A stretch of DNA of 64,000 bases. It comes from Microbacterium sp. zg-Y625 (GTDB taxonomy: Bacteria; Actinomycetota; Actinomycetes; Actinomycetales; Microbacteriaceae). A model generated the notes under the pieces. The model saw only the letters and a program-made list of their open reading frames with translations. It was not told the origin of the DNA and ran no database searches. Position numbers and translations under genes: made by a program. The DNA is taken from assembly GCF_030246925.1 (NCBI RefSeq), contig NZ_CP126740.1:496001-560000 (forward strand), read 5' to 3'. Below, piece after piece: positions 45,467 to 54,052 of this stretch. The first letter of the stretch is position 1. Each line of letters opens with the position of its first letter.

Positions 45467-46743
45467 GAGACCGCCCGACCGGTCGCGGACAGGAACGGCC
45501 GCAGCACGAGGGCGGCGACGGGAATGGCGACGGCGAGGAGCACCGCGACGGCGATCATCGCCGGCTCGCGGCCGAGCGCGTACCAGAGCACGCCGAACCC
45601 TGCGGCCGAGGCGAACCGGGTCACCGCGACGACCGTCTGTACGGCGGCGATGCCGGTGGCGCGCGTCTGCGGGCTCGTGGTCTCTGCCGCCAGTGCGGCC
45701 AGCACCCCGTCGGTGGCGGCATAGAACGCGCCGAGGAACACCAGGCACAAGACGGTGGCCACCAGGTCGTCGATGGCCAGGGCGGCCACGGCATAGGCGC
45801 CGAGCAGCGCGAAGTGACCGACCACGAACACGCGCGCGCGGCCGACCCGGTCGGCGAGCCGCCCGAGCGGGATCGCGCACGCCAGGAACACGACGTTGGT
45901 GCCGACGTACAGCAGCGGGAACCACTGCGCGGCGAAGTCGCTGCGCGCCTGCAGCACGAGGTAGACGAAGCCGTCGCCGATCGTGAGGATGCCGAGGATG
46001 CCGGCACCCGCGAGCACGCGCCGCATCCGTCCACTCCAGAGCCGGCGCCACGCGAAGCGCCGGGAGGCGGCGCGGCGCCCGCGGTCCGCCGCGCGGCGCG
46101 CGGGGCGGGTGCGCACGTTCGGCACCACGAGCCCCAGCACGAGCACGCCGATGAGCGCGAAGGCCAGGGAGGCGGTGAAGACGATGTGGAAGCCGTCGGG
46201 CACGATGAGGAGGATGACGAAGGCGATCAGCGGGCCGAGGGCGGCGCCGATGTTGTCGAGCATGCGGTGCACGCCGAACGCGCGCCCGAGGCTCTCCGGC
46301 TCGCTCGACGCGGCGATGAGGGCGTCGCGCGGCGCCGTGCGGATGCCCTTTCCGATGCGGTCGGCGGTCACAACGCCGGTGATCGCTGCGAAGCCGGAGG
46401 CGAAGAGCAGTCCGACCCGGGCGGCCGCGGCGAGTGCGTACCCGGTGAAGGCGACCCACTTCGGCTGGTCCAGGCGGTCCGACGCGTAGCCGCCGGCGAT
46501 GCGGACGACGGCGCTGACCCCCTGGTAGAGCCCGTCGAGCACCCCGAAGGCGATCGTCGACAGGCCCAGCACCCCGGTGATGTACAGCGGAAGCACAGCC
46601 GCGACCGACTCCGACGAGATGTCCGTCAGCAGTGAGACGATGCCGAGCGTCACGACGGTGGACGAGACGGTGCGCGCGCCGCGGGGGCCGTCCGGGCGGG
46701 CGCGCTCGGCCGCGTCGGGCGCGTTGGTCAGCGAGATGTACAT
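45463..46743 (-). CDS. MFS transporter
   Basis: 426 residues from ATG 46743. Twelve predicted helices, with LTDISSESVAAVLPLYI near the N-terminus and GGYASDRLDQPKW in the first loop. The LTDISSEMVYPLLP-type start belongs to a distinct MFS branch (YqgE/YdhP-like) with unknown substrates. It is translated with a small anchored protein before it and a propeller protein after it. Export of a glycan precursor or drug is only a guess. Confidence 0.82.
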   Translation of the reverse strand: MYISLTNAPDAAERARPDGPRGARTVSSTVVTLGIVSLLTDISSESVAAVLPLYITGVLGLSTIAFGVLDGLYQGVSAVVRIAGGYASDRLDQPKWVAFTGYALAAAARVGLLFASGFAAITGVVTADRIGKGIRTAPRDALIAASSEPESLGRAFGVHRMLDNIGAALGPLIAFVILLIVPDGFHIVFTASLAFALIGVLVLGLVVPNVRTRPARRAADRGRRAASRRFAWRRLWSGRMRRVLAGAGILGILTIGDGFVYLVLQARSDFAAQWFPLLYVGTNVVFLACAIPLGRLADRVGRARVFVVGHFALLGAYAVAALAIDDLVATVLCLVFLGAFYAATDGVLAALAAETTSPQTRATGIAAVQTVVAVTRFASAAGFGVLWYALGREPAMIAVAVLLAVAIPVAALVLRPFLSATGRAVS

Positions 46744-46747
46744 GCCG

Positions 46748-47431
46748 TCACCCCGTCCGCAGCACGGCGTAGACGGTGTACACGGTGCCGGTGCCCGAAC
46801 CGGCGGCGAAGGCGAGCATCACCGACGAGAAGGGGTCGGCGAAGGCGTCCGCGGTGTCGGTGCCGGCAGCGGCGAGCCCGAGAGCGGTCCAGCGGGCGGC
46901 GTAGTCGGCGCGCACCTCGTCGGCCGTCGCGTCGGTGCGGGCCGTCAGCGCCGCCTGCACGACGCCGCCGTCGACGGCGAGCGAGCTGGTGACGATGTCG
47001 GCCCCCGTCAGGGGACCGGCGACCGCCGCGGGAAAGCCCTCGACCAGCGCGCCGTCGGCGGACGCTCCGGCGGGGAGGGGCGCGGCGACGAGCGGCGTCG
47101 GCGTCGGCAGCGGCGGCACACCGGCGTACGGCGCCGCAGCGGGATCGGGATCCTGCACCTCGCTGCCGGGAACGGGCGTGGCGTCGGGGAGGGGACCGGG
47201 CGTCATCGCCGGCGCGGCGGACGGCGGTGCGGTCGATGCGGGCTCATCCGCCGTCAGCATCCATCCGGCGCTCACCGACCCGCCGACGACCACGACGGCC
47301 ACGGCCGCGAGGGTCCACCGCATGGGGGTCGTCAGGGCGCGGCTTCTCCGCGCCCGCGCGTCGTCCGATCCGACAGGCATCCGTCCGGCCTCCGGGCGAC
47401 CGGACGGATGCTCGTCAAGTGGACGGCTCAT
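46748..47431 (-). CDS. Membrane-anchored extracytoplasmic protein, unknown function
   Basis: 227 residues from ATG 47431, overlapping the WecG gene by 17 bp. A basic N-terminus, one helix at about 36-57 and a Pro/Ala linker (about 62-105) precede a compact acidic C-terminal domain (DIVTSSLAVDGGVVQAAL, DEVRADYAARWTALGLAAAG). I recognise no family. Position in the operon WbaP-WecG-this-MFS-propeller suggests a role in the exported polymer. Confidence 0.65.
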   Translation of the reverse strand: MSRPLDEHPSGRPEAGRMPVGSDDARARRSRALTTPMRWTLAAVAVVVVGGSVSAGWMLTADEPASTAPPSAAPAMTPGPLPDATPVPGSEVQDPDPAAAPYAGVPPLPTPTPLVAAPLPAGASADGALVEGFPAAVAGPLTGADIVTSSLAVDGGVVQAALTARTDATADEVRADYAARWTALGLAAAGTDTADAFADPFSSVMLAFAAGSGTGTVYTVYAVLRTG

Positions 47432-48293
47432 GCCCTCTGGGGGAGGAGTGCGATCGGCGCACGGCCACATAGGCCGGTGGTCCCTGAACCAGGTACCGGC
47501 GCGCCAAGCGCCTTGGCTCGAGCATGAGCCGCCACATCCACTCCACGCCGGCCCGCGAGACCCACCGCGGAGCGCGGGAGACTCGACCGGCGAGGAAATC
47601 CACCACGGCGCCGAAAGCCAGGAGCGCCGTGGCTCCGGTCTGCGGGCCGTTCTGCGCGATCCACCGCTCCTGCCGCGGCTTGCCGAGGCACACGAGCAGG
47701 ATGTCGACGCCCTGCCCGCGGATCTCGCCCGCGACCGCCGCGCACCCGGCGCGATCGGACAGCGCCTCGCGGGAGGGGGTCCAGTGCCCGCCGAATCGCG
47801 CTCCGGGCCAGCCCGCCGCGAGGGCTTCCCGCAGCGCGCGGGTGACCTCCGAGGAGCCGCCGAGCACGCCCACCGAGAGTCCGGCCGCCGCGGCGTCGGT
47901 GAGGATGCCGCCGATCAGGTCGCTGCCGGCCAGGCGCGGGTAGGCGATGCCCGTCAGGCGCTCCGCCTGCCGTGCGATGGGAGCGCCGTCGATGAGATTC
48001 AGCCAGCGCACCGGAGCGTCGGGACCGAAGTCGTCCGTCGCGCGTGCGAAGTGGTGCACGTGGTCGAGGTTGATCGAGCACACCGCCAGCGGCGGCAGGT
48101 CCGGCGCGTGCGTGGCATCCATGATCAGGCGCCGGGCCTGCCGGTCATCGACGAGGTGCACGGGGCCGCCGCCGATGGTGATGACGGGGATGTCGCTCAC
48201 CCCTCCGCCCAGTGGGCGAGGGGGAGCCGGCACCGGCGACAGCCGCGGACGCAGCGCAGTCACCGGCAGCACGATCGGAGTGTGGCGCGACAT
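47415..48293 (-). CDS. WecG/TagA/CpsF-family glycosyltransferase
   Basis: 292 residues from ATG 48293. LNLIDGAPIARQAERLTG matches the acceptor block, and LLVCLGKPRQERWIAQN and EWMWRLMLEPRRLARRYL the signature of GT26 enzymes. These add the second sugar (ManNAc or similar) to an undecaprenyl-linked primer. The gene lies 1 bp after the initiating transferase, so the two would act in order. The N-terminal 35 residues are Pro-rich and extra. Confidence 0.88.
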   Translation of the reverse strand: MSRHTPIVLPVTALRPRLSPVPAPPRPLGGGVSDIPVITIGGGPVHLVDDRQARRLIMDATHAPDLPPLAVCSINLDHVHHFARATDDFGPDAPVRWLNLIDGAPIARQAERLTGIAYPRLAGSDLIGGILTDAAAAGLSVGVLGGSSEVTRALREALAAGWPGARFGGHWTPSREALSDRAGCAAVAGEIRGQGVDILLVCLGKPRQERWIAQNGPQTGATALLAFGAVVDFLAGRVSRAPRWVSRAGVEWMWRLMLEPRRLARRYLVQGPPAYVAVRRSHSSPRGHEPST

Positions 48294-48294
48294 G

Positions 48295-49785
48295 TCAGTA
48301 CGCCCCCTTCGGGCGCACCATGGCGCTCGCCGTTCGCGCGATGATCCGCACGTCGGTGGCGAGGGACCAGTTCTCCACGTAGTGCAGATCCAGTCGCACG
48401 CTCTGCTCCCACGTCAGGTCGCTGCGCCCGCTCACCTGCCAGAGCCCGGTGATGCCCGGCTGCACGTACAGCCGCCGGAACACCGTGCCGGCGTAGCCGT
48501 GCACTTCGGAGGGGAGGGGAGGGCGGGGGCCGACGACGCTCATCTCGCCCTTGAGCACATTCCAGAACTGGGGCAGCTCGTCGAGGGAGAAGCGGCGCAG
48601 CACGGCGCCCACCCGCGTCACCCGTGGGTCCGACTTCAGTTTGAACAGCGGCCCCGCGCCTTCGTTGAGCGCTTCGAGCGCCGCACGGTCGGCCTCGGCG
48701 GAGGCGACCATCGTGCGGAACTTGAGGATGTCGAACTCGCGCCCGTCGCGCCCGATCCGCTGCTGACGGAAGAACACGCCCCCCGGTGTGTCCGCTTTCA
48801 CCAGCAGGGCGATGATCGGTGTGATCACCGCGATCGGAACGAGCGCGATGAGCGCGACGACCACGTCGAATGCGCGCTTGGCCCGCATGGTCGAGCGGTC
48901 GAACCGGGCCAGGCTGACATGCGTGAGCGCGAGACCGTCGGTGCGCTCGAACCCGATCCGCGAACGCGCCACATCGGTCAGCCGCGTCGCGAGCACCAGA
49001 TCTGTGGCCGCGCCCTCCAGGCTCCAGCTGAGCCTGCGCACGAAGTCGGGGTCGTCCGTGCCGCCCGCGACGATGACCGTGTCGACGCACAGCTCGGCCG
49101 CGATCCGCGCGGTCTCGCCCGGCGCGCCGAGCACTCGGTAGGTGCGGTCATCGACCCGGACCTCGGTGACCCCCTCGTCGCCCAGCACCGTCCCGACCAC
49201 GTTGTGCCGCAGCCGGCCGTCCCGGCGGAGCGACCGGATGGTGTGCTCGATGCTCAGGGGGTCGCCCACGATGAGGGTGCGCGGCGCCATCGCCGGCCCC
49301 TGCCGCCCGTGCGAGCGCCAGACCTGCCGTCCCGCCCTGGTCGCCACGAGCACGGCCACGCCGATCGGCAGGGTGGTGACGACGTGCGGCGAGACCACCT
49401 GCCAGCCGGTCGTGCCGGCAACGAGCGCGAGCGCCGCGAGGCCGATCGCCGCCGCGTGCACGACGGGCAGCAGCTCGAGGCGCTGTCCGCTGCCGTGCCG
49501 GTACCTCGCGCGCCGCAGCACGACCAGCGCGGCGATCCAGACCGCCGCCATCACCACGCCCGCCGCGACGATCTGCGTCGAGGGCGGCGCGGCGGGGTCT
49601 CCCGCCGACGCGACCAGCTGCGCGGTGACCGTTGCGGTGGATGCCGCCGCGATCATCGCGGCATCCACGGTGCCCATCCACGCCCGTCGTCTGCGCAACC
49701 ATGCCAGCCGCTGTTGCAAGAGCGGCTGAACACGAGGGGCGCGGACGCTTGCCTCGGTTTCGAGAGGCAGCGCCGCGACGCTCAT
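48295..49785 (-). CDS. Polyprenyl-phosphate hexose-1-phosphate transferase (WbaP/CpsE-like)
   Basis: 496 residues from ATG 49785. Four N-terminal helices (about 40-150) and a nucleotide-binding-like region are followed by the helix KRAFDVVVALIALVPIAVI and the catalytic segment RRFSLDELPQFWNVLKGEMS near residues 395-420, with SVVGPRPPLP. It transfers a sugar phosphate to undecaprenyl phosphate, the first step of repeat-unit assembly. It heads the minus-strand operon. Its 5' side is the 787-bp region filled with GGGGA motifs, which points to leader control of the committed step. Confidence 0.92.
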   Translation of the reverse strand: MSVAALPLETEASVRAPRVQPLLQQRLAWLRRRRAWMGTVDAAMIAAASTATVTAQLVASAGDPAAPPSTQIVAAGVVMAAVWIAALVVLRRARYRHGSGQRLELLPVVHAAAIGLAALALVAGTTGWQVVSPHVVTTLPIGVAVLVATRAGRQVWRSHGRQGPAMAPRTLIVGDPLSIEHTIRSLRRDGRLRHNVVGTVLGDEGVTEVRVDDRTYRVLGAPGETARIAAELCVDTVIVAGGTDDPDFVRRLSWSLEGAATDLVLATRLTDVARSRIGFERTDGLALTHVSLARFDRSTMRAKRAFDVVVALIALVPIAVITPIIALLVKADTPGGVFFRQQRIGRDGREFDILKFRTMVASAEADRAALEALNEGAGPLFKLKSDPRVTRVGAVLRRFSLDELPQFWNVLKGEMSVVGPRPPLPSEVHGYAGTVFRRLYVQPGITGLWQVSGRSDLTWEQSVRLDLHYVENWSLATDVRIIARTASAMVRPKGAY

Positions 49786-50125
49786 CGCAGAGTTCCGACG
49801 TCGAGTCGTGCGTGATCAAAAGGCTCGAACGCGCAGCAGCGCGCGCTCGTGCAGGACCGTTTCCCCATGAACGTTTCCCCGGTGTTCCCCAAAAGGCGGG
49901 TCGAAACCCGCGTCCCCAAGCTCGGGCCGAAACCCGTACTTCCCCAAAGAGACGCCGCTTCTGTCGCAGTCCGATTCCCCATCGGACTGAAGCGGGATGC
50001 CGACCCCTCGGCAACCCGCGGCCCCTTTCGGTGGCCGGCGTCGGTTGAGTATCGCACAGGCCTGCGGGCAGGGGAACCCTCAATCGTCGGAGTCCCCCAC
50101 AAACGTCCGAGTCCCCCCGCAAACA

Positions 50126-50162
50126 CGTTGTGCCGTGCGCTTCTGCAGCGCACGGCACAACG
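50126..50162. other. Perfect 16-bp stem-loop
   Basis: Arms CGTTGTGCCGTGCGCT and AGCGCACGGCACAACG around a 5-nt loop, with G-runs on both sides on the minus strand. No T-tract follows on either strand, so it is not a standard terminator. It may insulate the two halves of the control region. Confidence 0.8.
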
Positions 50163-50427
50163 CCCCCCACGGTGCACAGTGTCCCCAAATGCCCCCTGGA
50201 TCGACAGACAGCATCGGCCCGGGACTCCCCAAATGCCTCAGGCCCCTGCCTGTCGGCGGCCATATTACACAGACCGGGCGTGTCCGCCATAGGGGGGACA
50301 CGGACGGCCGTATCGCCCGGGCGATCCGGTAGCATGGGCGCGCCTGCGCGTAAATCTCAGCTGCCCCCCAAGCGGCGTTCTGGGCATGCTCCGTCCCCAA
50401 CGGATCGTCCGGGAGTGCGCGGGCGAA

Positions 50428-50478
50428 GGGACCCTCTCGAGTAATTCAGTCCCCAAATGGCTGACTCGAGAGGGTCCC
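50428..50478. other. 15-bp stem-loop presenting TTTGGGGA
   Basis: Arms GGGACCCTCTCGAGT (50428-50442) and ACTCGAGAGGGTCCC (50464-50478), perfect, with a 21-nt loop that shows TTTGGGGAC on the minus strand. Confidence 0.8.
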
Positions 50479-50520
50479 GCTTCGTATTTGTGCATTGTGT
50501 TTACCGACACGCCGCTTCTC

Positions 50521-50545
50521 ACCCCCATAATCGTGTTATGGGGGT
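50521..50545. other. 10-bp palindrome before lipase gene
   Basis: Arms ACCCCCATAA/TTATGGGGGT with a 5-nt loop, 28 bp before the lipase start. It may be an operator, or the 3' or 5' limit of the control region. No T-run. Confidence 0.7.
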
Positions 50546-50572
50546 TACCATTCCGCGCTCGAGATCCGCCTG

Positions 50573-51889
50573 ATGCCGCGCAGCGACACGATGCCGCACG
50601 CCGTTCCGGCCCCGGGCGCACCGCCGCCGTCGACCGCGGAGAACAGGTCTGACACGTCGCACACGGGCGCCCGCGGGGCTGCGCGCCGGCGTCTGAGCGG
50701 GTGGGCGCTGCGCGCCGGACGCTCGCGGTCGGCCCGTATCGTGGTCGCTCTGGTGGCGGCGCTGGTCTACTCCAGCTCGGGGGTGCCGCTCCCCGCGTAC
50801 GCGGCCGCTCCGGTGCCGGCGGAGGTCGTCGTGGCACCCGTGGCCGCCGACAGGCTGGGCGGGTCGCTCGTGCCGCTGTCGGCGGTGGATCCCGTGAGCC
50901 GATCCGAGGCCGAGCCCGCGCAGGCCGTGCTCTTCGTGCACGGCTGGCTGAGCACGTCGCTGCCCGGTGCCGCCGACACCCAGCCGGGGATCGCCCAATC
51001 CCCCTTCGCGCGCCCCGCGGCGGCGGGGGAGGGCGCCGCCATCGACGAGATCACCCATTCGCTGCAGGAGAGCCTGGAGTCCCTCCCCGGCACCACCCTG
51101 TACGCGTTCGACTACTCGCAGACCGCTGCGGCCTGGATCGGGGGTGCAGCCGTCGTCGACGGGCTCGCCGCCTCCATCCGGCAGCTGGCGCGGGACACCA
51201 GCGCCCCCGTCGACGTGGTCGCGCACTCGATGGGGGGCCTGGCCCTGCGTCACGCCGTCACCGCGCATCCCGACCTCGTGCCCATGATCGGGCAGGTCGT
51301 CACGGTGGGGACGCCCACCCTGGGGTCGGACGCCGCCACCCTGCTGGATGTCATCTCGCTGGCCACCGGCACCGCCATCGGGGCGGGCTCCGCGGGGCGC
51401 GCCCTGATCGTTCCCGCGCTCGTGGACCTCTGCAATCGGGACCTCGAGGCGGATGCCATGAACGGCTGCGGACTTCCCACGTGGCTGCGCACCTCGATCG
51501 CCAACACCGGCGAGGCCGGCCGGGCGCTGCACACCGGCTCCCAGGAGCTGGCGGACATGCCCGACTGGCCGGCCGAGCTGGACGTGCACGCGATCGCCGG
51601 CGACGGCAGGGTGCGGGCCGGGGGCCTGGTCGTCTCGGTCGGCGACGGCCTCGTCTCGCGGGACTCGGCCGTCGCCGAGGCGGACACGAGCTTCGTGGTG
51701 CGGTGCGAGGATCGCGTCGCGCCGGGAGTGACAGGCATCGGTGAGGTGCTGAACGGGACCGCGGCGCTGTCGTTCGGCGGGGTCGGGTGCACCCATGACG
51801 AGCTGCTGCGCAACCCCGATGTCGTCGAGAACGTGCGCGCCCTCGTCGCGGGCCACACGCCGGCGCCGGCGAACCCGCGCGCGCCGTAG
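50573..51889 (+). CDS. Secreted alpha/beta-hydrolase, lipase-like
   Basis: 438 residues from ATG 50573 (ATG 50591 possible). A signal region (about 53-80, VALVAALVYSSSGVPLPAYA) is preceded by a long polar N-terminus. VLFVHGW near residue 123 is the oxyanion hole, and AHSMGG near 218 holds the nucleophile serine. The Asp and His of the triad are not sure, though a CTHDELL near the C-terminus is a His candidate. Resembles class-2 lipases/esterases. It stands alone between the glycan locus and glmS. Substrate unknown. Confidence 0.8.
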   Translation: MPRSDTMPHAVPAPGAPPPSTAENRSDTSHTGARGAARRRLSGWALRAGRSRSARIVVALVAALVYSSSGVPLPAYAAAPVPAEVVVAPVAADRLGGSLVPLSAVDPVSRSEAEPAQAVLFVHGWLSTSLPGAADTQPGIAQSPFARPAAAGEGAAIDEITHSLQESLESLPGTTLYAFDYSQTAAAWIGGAAVVDGLAASIRQLARDTSAPVDVVAHSMGGLALRHAVTAHPDLVPMIGQVVTVGTPTLGSDAATLLDVISLATGTAIGAGSAGRALIVPALVDLCNRDLEADAMNGCGLPTWLRTSIANTGEAGRALHTGSQELADMPDWPAELDVHAIAGDGRVRAGGLVVSVGDGLVSRDSAVAEADTSFVVRCEDRVAPGVTGIGEVLNGTAALSFGGVGCTHDELLRNPDVVENVRALVAGHTPAPANPRAP

Positions 51890-51988
51890 CCGCGCTGTAA
51901 CCGCGCCGCCTGCGGCATCCACCCCGCTCGTGCCACGCACCGTCCGTCGCCCGGTGCTGCGCGGCGCGGGCTTGCAGCCGCCCCGACC

Positions 51989-51994
51989 TATGAT
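51989..51994 (+). promoter_or_regulatory. -10 box TATGAT, leaderless glmS
   Basis: TATGAT then seven bases to ATG 52002, so the mRNA would begin at the start codon. There is no ribosome site. Same geometry as coaA. Confidence 0.7.
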
Positions 51995-52001
51995 GGGCGG
52001 C

Positions 52002-53855
52002 ATGTGCGGAATCATCGGATACGTCGGCCCGCGGCCGAGCCAGGACATCCTCCTCTCGGGCCTTGCCCGCCTCGAATACCGCGGCTACGACTCCGCCGGC
52101 ATCGCCGTCATCGACGAAGACGGACGCCTCGACATGCGCAAGCACGCCGGCAAGCTCAGCGTGCTGCGCGACGACGTCGCCGCACACCCCATGCCCGATG
52201 GCACGACCGGAATCGGCCACACCCGCTGGGCCACCCACGGTGGGCCGACCGACGCCAACGCGCACCCGCACCTCGCCGATGACGACAAGCTCGCCGTCAT
52301 CCACAACGGCATCATCGAGAACTTCGCCGAGCTGAAGGCGGAGCTGCTGTCGGAGGGGTACGCCTTCCGCAGCGAGACCGACACCGAGGTCGCCGCGGTG
52401 CTGCTCGGCCGGGCCTACCACGAGTCGGACGGGGACCTGGTCGCCGCCTTCCGCGCCGTGGTGTCGCGCCTGGAGGGCGCCTTCACCCTGCTGGCGATGC
52501 ATCAGGACAGCCCCGGCGTCGTCGTCGGCGCCCGCCGCAACTCGCCGCTGGTCATCGGCCTGGGCGAGGGCGAGAACTTCCTCGGCTCCGACGTCGCCGC
52601 CTTCGTCGAGCACACGCGCAACGCCCTGGCCATCGGCCAGGACCAGATCGTCGCGATCACCCCCGACGCCGTCACCGTGACCGACTTCGACGGCAACGAC
52701 GTCGACGTCGAGCCCTTCGAAGTGGTCTGGGACGCCTCGGCGGCGGAGAAGGGCGGCTGGTCGTCGTTCATGGCCAAGGAGGTGTCCGAGGAGCCCGAGG
52801 CCGTCGCGAACACCGTCCGCGGACGCATCCACGAGGGGCTCGTGCAGATCCCCGAGCTCGATGGGCTCGATGAGCTCTTCATCGGCATCCGCCGCATCGT
52901 CGTCATCGCCTGCGGCACCGCCGCCTACGCGGCGATGACCGGCAAGTACGCGCTCGAGCAGTGGACGCGCATCCCCGTCGACGTGGAGCTCGCCCACGAG
53001 TTCCGTTACCGCGATCCGGTGATCGGTCCCGACACGCTCGTGGTGTCGATCAGCCAGTCCGGCGAGACGATGGACACCCTCATGGCCGTCAAGTACGCCT
53101 CGGCGCACGGCGCGAAGACGCTGTCGATCTGCAACACGCAGGGTGCGACGATTCCGCGCGAATCCGACGCCGTCGTGTACACGCACGCCGGTCCCGAGGT
53201 CGCCGTCGCCTCGACGAAGGCCTTCGTCGCGCAGATCACGGCCCTGTACCTGCTCGCCCTGCACATCGGACGGCTGCGCGAGACGCTCTCGGCGGTCGAG
53301 ATCGGTGAGCACGCGCGCGAGCTCGAGGCCATCCCCGGCAAGATCTCGCAGATCCTCGCCGAGGAGCAGTCCCACATCGAGCAGTTCGCGCGCTGGATGG
53401 CCGACACCCGCTCGGTGCTGTTCCTCGGCCGCCACGTGGGGTACCCGATCGCGCTGGAGGGGGCCCTCAAGCTCAAGGAGATCACCTACATCCACGCCGA
53501 GGGCTTCGCCGCCGGTGAGCTCAAGCACGGCCCCATCGCGCTGATCGAGCCCGGGCAGCCGGTGTTCGTGATCGTCCCGTCGCCGCGCGAGTCCGCCGAG
53601 CTGCACAAGAAGGTCGTCTCCAACATCCAGGAGATCCGTGCCCGCGGCGCGCGCGTGATCGCGGTGGCCGAAGAGGGCGATGCCGCCGTGCTCCCGTTCG
53701 CCGACGAGGTGCTGCGCATCCCGCTGGCAGGTCCCCTCTTCGAGCCGCTCCTGGCCGTCGTGCCGCTGCACATCTTCGCGATGGGCCTGGCGACCGCCAA
53801 GGGTCTGGACGTCGACCAGCCCCGCAACCTCGCGAAGTCCGTCACCGTCGAGTGA
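52002..53855 (+). CDS. glmS: Glucosamine-6-phosphate synthase (isomerising, glutamine-hydrolysing)
   Basis: 617 residues from ATG 52002, fixed by the required N-terminal Met-Cys (MCGIIGYVG), since the Cys is the glutaminase nucleophile. GTGIGHTRWATHG-like TTGIGHTRWATHG and HNGIIEN are the amidotransferase loops; two SIS sugar-isomerase domains follow (SISQSGET, EGFAAGELKHGPIAL). It makes glucosamine-6-phosphate from fructose-6-phosphate and glutamine, the entry to UDP-GlcNAc. The C-terminus AKSVTVE ends in a repeat unit that provides the TGA stop. No glmS ribozyme, as expected outside Firmicutes. Confidence 0.97.
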   Translation: MCGIIGYVGPRPSQDILLSGLARLEYRGYDSAGIAVIDEDGRLDMRKHAGKLSVLRDDVAAHPMPDGTTGIGHTRWATHGGPTDANAHPHLADDDKLAVIHNGIIENFAELKAELLSEGYAFRSETDTEVAAVLLGRAYHESDGDLVAAFRAVVSRLEGAFTLLAMHQDSPGVVVGARRNSPLVIGLGEGENFLGSDVAAFVEHTRNALAIGQDQIVAITPDAVTVTDFDGNDVDVEPFEVVWDASAAEKGGWSSFMAKEVSEEPEAVANTVRGRIHEGLVQIPELDGLDELFIGIRRIVVIACGTAAYAAMTGKYALEQWTRIPVDVELAHEFRYRDPVIGPDTLVVSISQSGETMDTLMAVKYASAHGAKTLSICNTQGATIPRESDAVVYTHAGPEVAVASTKAFVAQITALYLLALHIGRLRETLSAVEIGEHARELEAIPGKISQILAEEQSHIEQFARWMADTRSVLFLGRHVGYPIALEGALKLKEITYIHAEGFAAGELKHGPIALIEPGQPVFVIVPSPRESAELHKKVVSNIQEIRARGARVIAVAEEGDAAVLPFADEVLRIPLAGPLFEPLLAVVPLHIFAMGLATAKGLDVDQPRNLAKSVTVE

Positions 53856-54010
53856 GTATTCGCGCTCTCGAGTGAGTATTCGGGGCACCGAGTGAGTATT
53901 CGCGTTCCCGAGTGAGTATTCGGGGGGTGCGCCGCAGCGGGCCGCGGGACACCAAGCCGCCGGCCCGCGGCGTCGACGAATACTCACTCGCGTCGACGAA
54001 TACTCACTCG
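53849..54010. repeat. 4+2 array of the 14-bp unit after glmS
   Basis: Direct units start at 53849, 53869, 53889 and 53909, and inverted units at 53977 and 53997, all on a 20-bp period with a 54-bp gap between halves. The glmS stop (TGA) is in the first unit. The halves can fold into a large hairpin at the end of the glmS mRNA. It lies just before the ArsR promoter. Confidence 0.92.
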
Positions 54011-54017
54011 CGAGCGC

Positions 54018-54046
54018 TTGACCGTATAAGTCGGAACTTATACGGT
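54018..54046 (+). promoter_or_regulatory. arsR promoter with perfect operator
   Basis: TTGACC (54018-54023), 17 bp, TACGGT (54041-54046). A perfect inverted repeat with arms CCGTATAAGT (54022-54031) and ACTTATACGG (54036-54045) fills the spacer, so the regulator would block polymerase. The GTG start lies 6 bp on, so the transcript is probably leaderless. Confidence 0.8.
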
Positions 54047-54052
54047 GGTCTC

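Larger units (their letters stand above)
49786..50572 (-). promoter_or_regulatory. 787-bp structured leader/control region with twelve GGGGA motifs
   Basis: No gene. Read on the minus strand, GGGGA occurs at (plus coordinates of TCCCC) 49862, 49876, 49886, 49913, 49941, 49976, 50093, 50112, 50182, 50226, 50394 and 50450. About two would be expected by composition. Five extend to TTTGGGGA. Several sit in hairpin loops: arms CAGTCCGAT/ATCGGACTG (49967-49989, loop GGGGA), TGCCGA/TCGGCA (49998-50013, loop GGGG), TCCG/CGGA (50390-50404). Minus -10 candidates are GATACT (near 50050) and TAATAT (50262-50267), giving leaders of about 260 or 470 nt. A GGGGA-binding factor is inferred. Confidence 0.55.

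Noticed and set aside
50126..50162. 16-bp stem-loop as a Rho-independent terminator
   Set aside because: No T-run on either side and no gene ends nearby.
4908..54010. 20-bp arrays as CRISPR
   Set aside because: Repeat unit is 14 bp with 6-bp linkers, some units inverted, and no cas genes. CRISPR repeats and spacers are longer and all in one direction.
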